A DNA stretch of 64,000 nucleotides, taken from contig JAHDVF020000053.1 in the NCBI GenBank assembly GCA_022606425.2, positions 1,550,001-1,614,000 on the forward strand, written 5' to 3'. The notes beneath the pieces are model-generated. The model had not been told where the DNA came from, did no database searches, and saw only the letters and a list, made by a program, of their open reading frames with translations. This document shows positions 62,825 through 64,000 of this stretch, in pieces (the first letter of the stretch is position 1; each line of letters begins with the position of its first letter). This DNA comes from Lepidostoma basale. Its lineage: Eukaryota > Arthropoda > Insecta > Trichoptera > Lepidostomatidae. The position numbers and the translations under genes were made by a program.

Positions 62825-63073
62825 ATTAGACATAAGAAAAACTTGAGAAATAGAGGATATCGTTCAGTGGAGTAGGTCCAGAAGAAGATACTGGAGGGAC
62901 CATGTAGCCCGAATGGATGGTGACAGACGTGTATATACAGCCGCTTATGAAATCCCTTCCGGACACCGCCCACCTGGAAGACCGCCTAAGAGATGTAAGG
63001 ACAGCTGGATCTCATCATCCGACGAGACATGACTTCTGTGTCACAGATCGTCAGATCTATTAAAAAGAAGAAG
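62825..63073 (+). mobile_element. Non-LTR retrotransposon 3' end, family R2
   Basis: 'agaaaaacttgagaaataga', EDIVQWSRSRRRYWRDHVAR, MDGDRRVYTAAYEIPSGHRP, PGRPPKRCKDSWISSSDET, stop. A (AAG)n tail is at 63063-63072. The frame is open for about 75 codons, making it one of the better R2 copies. Confidence 0.8.
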
Positions 63074-63074
63074 A

Positions 63075-64000
63075 ATATAATTAATTACAACAAAATTAGG
63101 GACATGAAAGGTGGTGGTGAAAAAAAAACACCCAGTGCTCCTGGAAACGATCAAAGTCAGGCTAACCTTCCACCATAATGGTAAGAAAAAAATAAGTGAT
63201 ATGGGCATCATTACGAAAATAGTTTGGCTTCGGCACAAAGGAAGAGACCACAATATTAAATAAAACCATTGCTTTCCGAACACCGAGTGCAAAAATATTT
63301 TAAATGAATATAAAATAAATTGACTTCTTGTTTGTTCTGTAGTTGGAAGTAATAAATCAGTACTTATTAATGTATCTATTAATTGCTTCTGTATCAATTA
63401 CCTTTTGCAAAACACCAACAATTCATCATTTCAGTGCCGAGCATACCTTACTGAGGTTCATCCCCTTTTATGTTGGGTGATAAATTTGAAAACTCACAAA
63501 ATAGCAAGTAATATAAACACACGCACAAGAAAATACAAATTATTTGTGTAGACACAAAACTTCTTACGTATGTCAAAATAAACTATTTTATTATATACTA
63601 CCATTTTCACTCGATTATTTTAAGTTAAACAAGATAGGTCATCATAATTTTAATACTTCATGAGGCATAAGATCATCCCTTTTATCATAAGTAAATCATT
63701 CAGTTTCGATTTTCCACAGAAAAGTACATTTCACATTAATGGATCGATAAAGCATATGTATTTCTGCGCTAGACTTTTTTACTTGCACGTTAAATTTTAA
63801 TGCATTCACTCTTCAATTAGTCAAGGGCGTCTTGTCCACTCATCCCGAGCAAATTAACGCATTAATTACTATGCAGGGATGGGTACAGCCCGTCTCATAA
63901 ACATTTGAACTATTTGGAAAAAAAACTTTGTTTTTAATGCGTCCATGTCCTTTTTTCTTTAAGAATACGCTTTGCAAATAAAAATATTTACAACTTTTGA
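63075..64000. other. Unassigned unique sequence to the window end
   Basis: The DNA is AT-rich, and I recognise no repeat family. A less AT-rich block at 63760-63900 includes several TAAT/ATTA homeodomain-like cores but no gene evidence. The 118-codon minus frame (63041-63397) overlaps the R2 tail at one end and has no recognisable domain. Confidence 0.35.

Noticed and set aside
63041..63397. 118-codon minus frame
   Set aside because: No recognisable domain, hydrophobic AT-driven composition, and overlap with an R2 tail at its 3' edge.

Overview
This window looks like intergenic or intronic DNA from a large, AT-rich, repeat-laden animal genome, most likely an insect or another arthropod. The evidence is the many decayed 3' ends of non-LTR retrotransposons, tRNA-derived SINEs, hAT-type MITEs and short palindromic repeats, together with the absence of operons, bacterial promoters or long open frames. 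I cannot name the order or species. I found no intact host protein-coding gene, no rRNA gene and no functional tRNA gene. The longest open frames (202 and 172 codons) are not convincing genes.

Four layers make up the window. (1) There are more than 40 5'-truncated non-LTR retrotransposon tails from about eleven families, recognised by decayed C-terminal reverse-transcriptase-protein sequence such as RRMCGK / RWFGH / GRPRKTW, RRKWQWIGHTLRR, or LFVPDNYLRQ / RTNLPMVMPVGRAI, and by short repeat tails such as (TTAG)n, (GAA)n, (GAT)n or (AATGAA)n. The commonest, called R3 here, has over 20 pieces and ends in a small C-rich/G-rich hairpin followed by (GTTA)n. (2) There are tRNA-headed SINEs of at least three kinds. 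(3) Two hAT-like MITEs have clear terminal inverted repeats and 8-9 bp target duplications; one interrupts a SINE. (4) Many fold-back repeats belong to at least eight families that are unrelated in primary sequence.

The most interesting observation is in layer 4. Although the fold-back families differ in sequence, nearly all carry the same small RNA-like core: (C/T)UGANRA, one extra nucleotide, a 4-6 bp hairpin, then GAAAC. This resembles the conserved core of a hammerhead ribozyme (CUGANGA, stem II, GAAA), as found in the terminal repeats of Penelope-like elements, but with one constant extra nucleotide. Several copies are complete units of about 220-310 bp: a short arm, a loop, and a long arm plus tail, bounded by 8-18 bp target duplications. 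They behave like short palindromic retroposons and may be non-autonomous relatives of Penelope-like elements.

Between the repeats lie non-repetitive, CpG-richer islands (near 1.6, 9.5, 15.5, 17.8, 19.3, 22.9, 28.7, 31.5, 37.1, 39.4, 41.5 and 47.2 kb). Some hold POU-octamer, Sox or Exd/Hox-like sequence matches and could be regulatory elements of a distant gene. An in-frame 84-bp tandem repeat at 29.28-29.55 kb, preceded by a good splice-acceptor-like sequence, is the only place where a host exon is even plausible.
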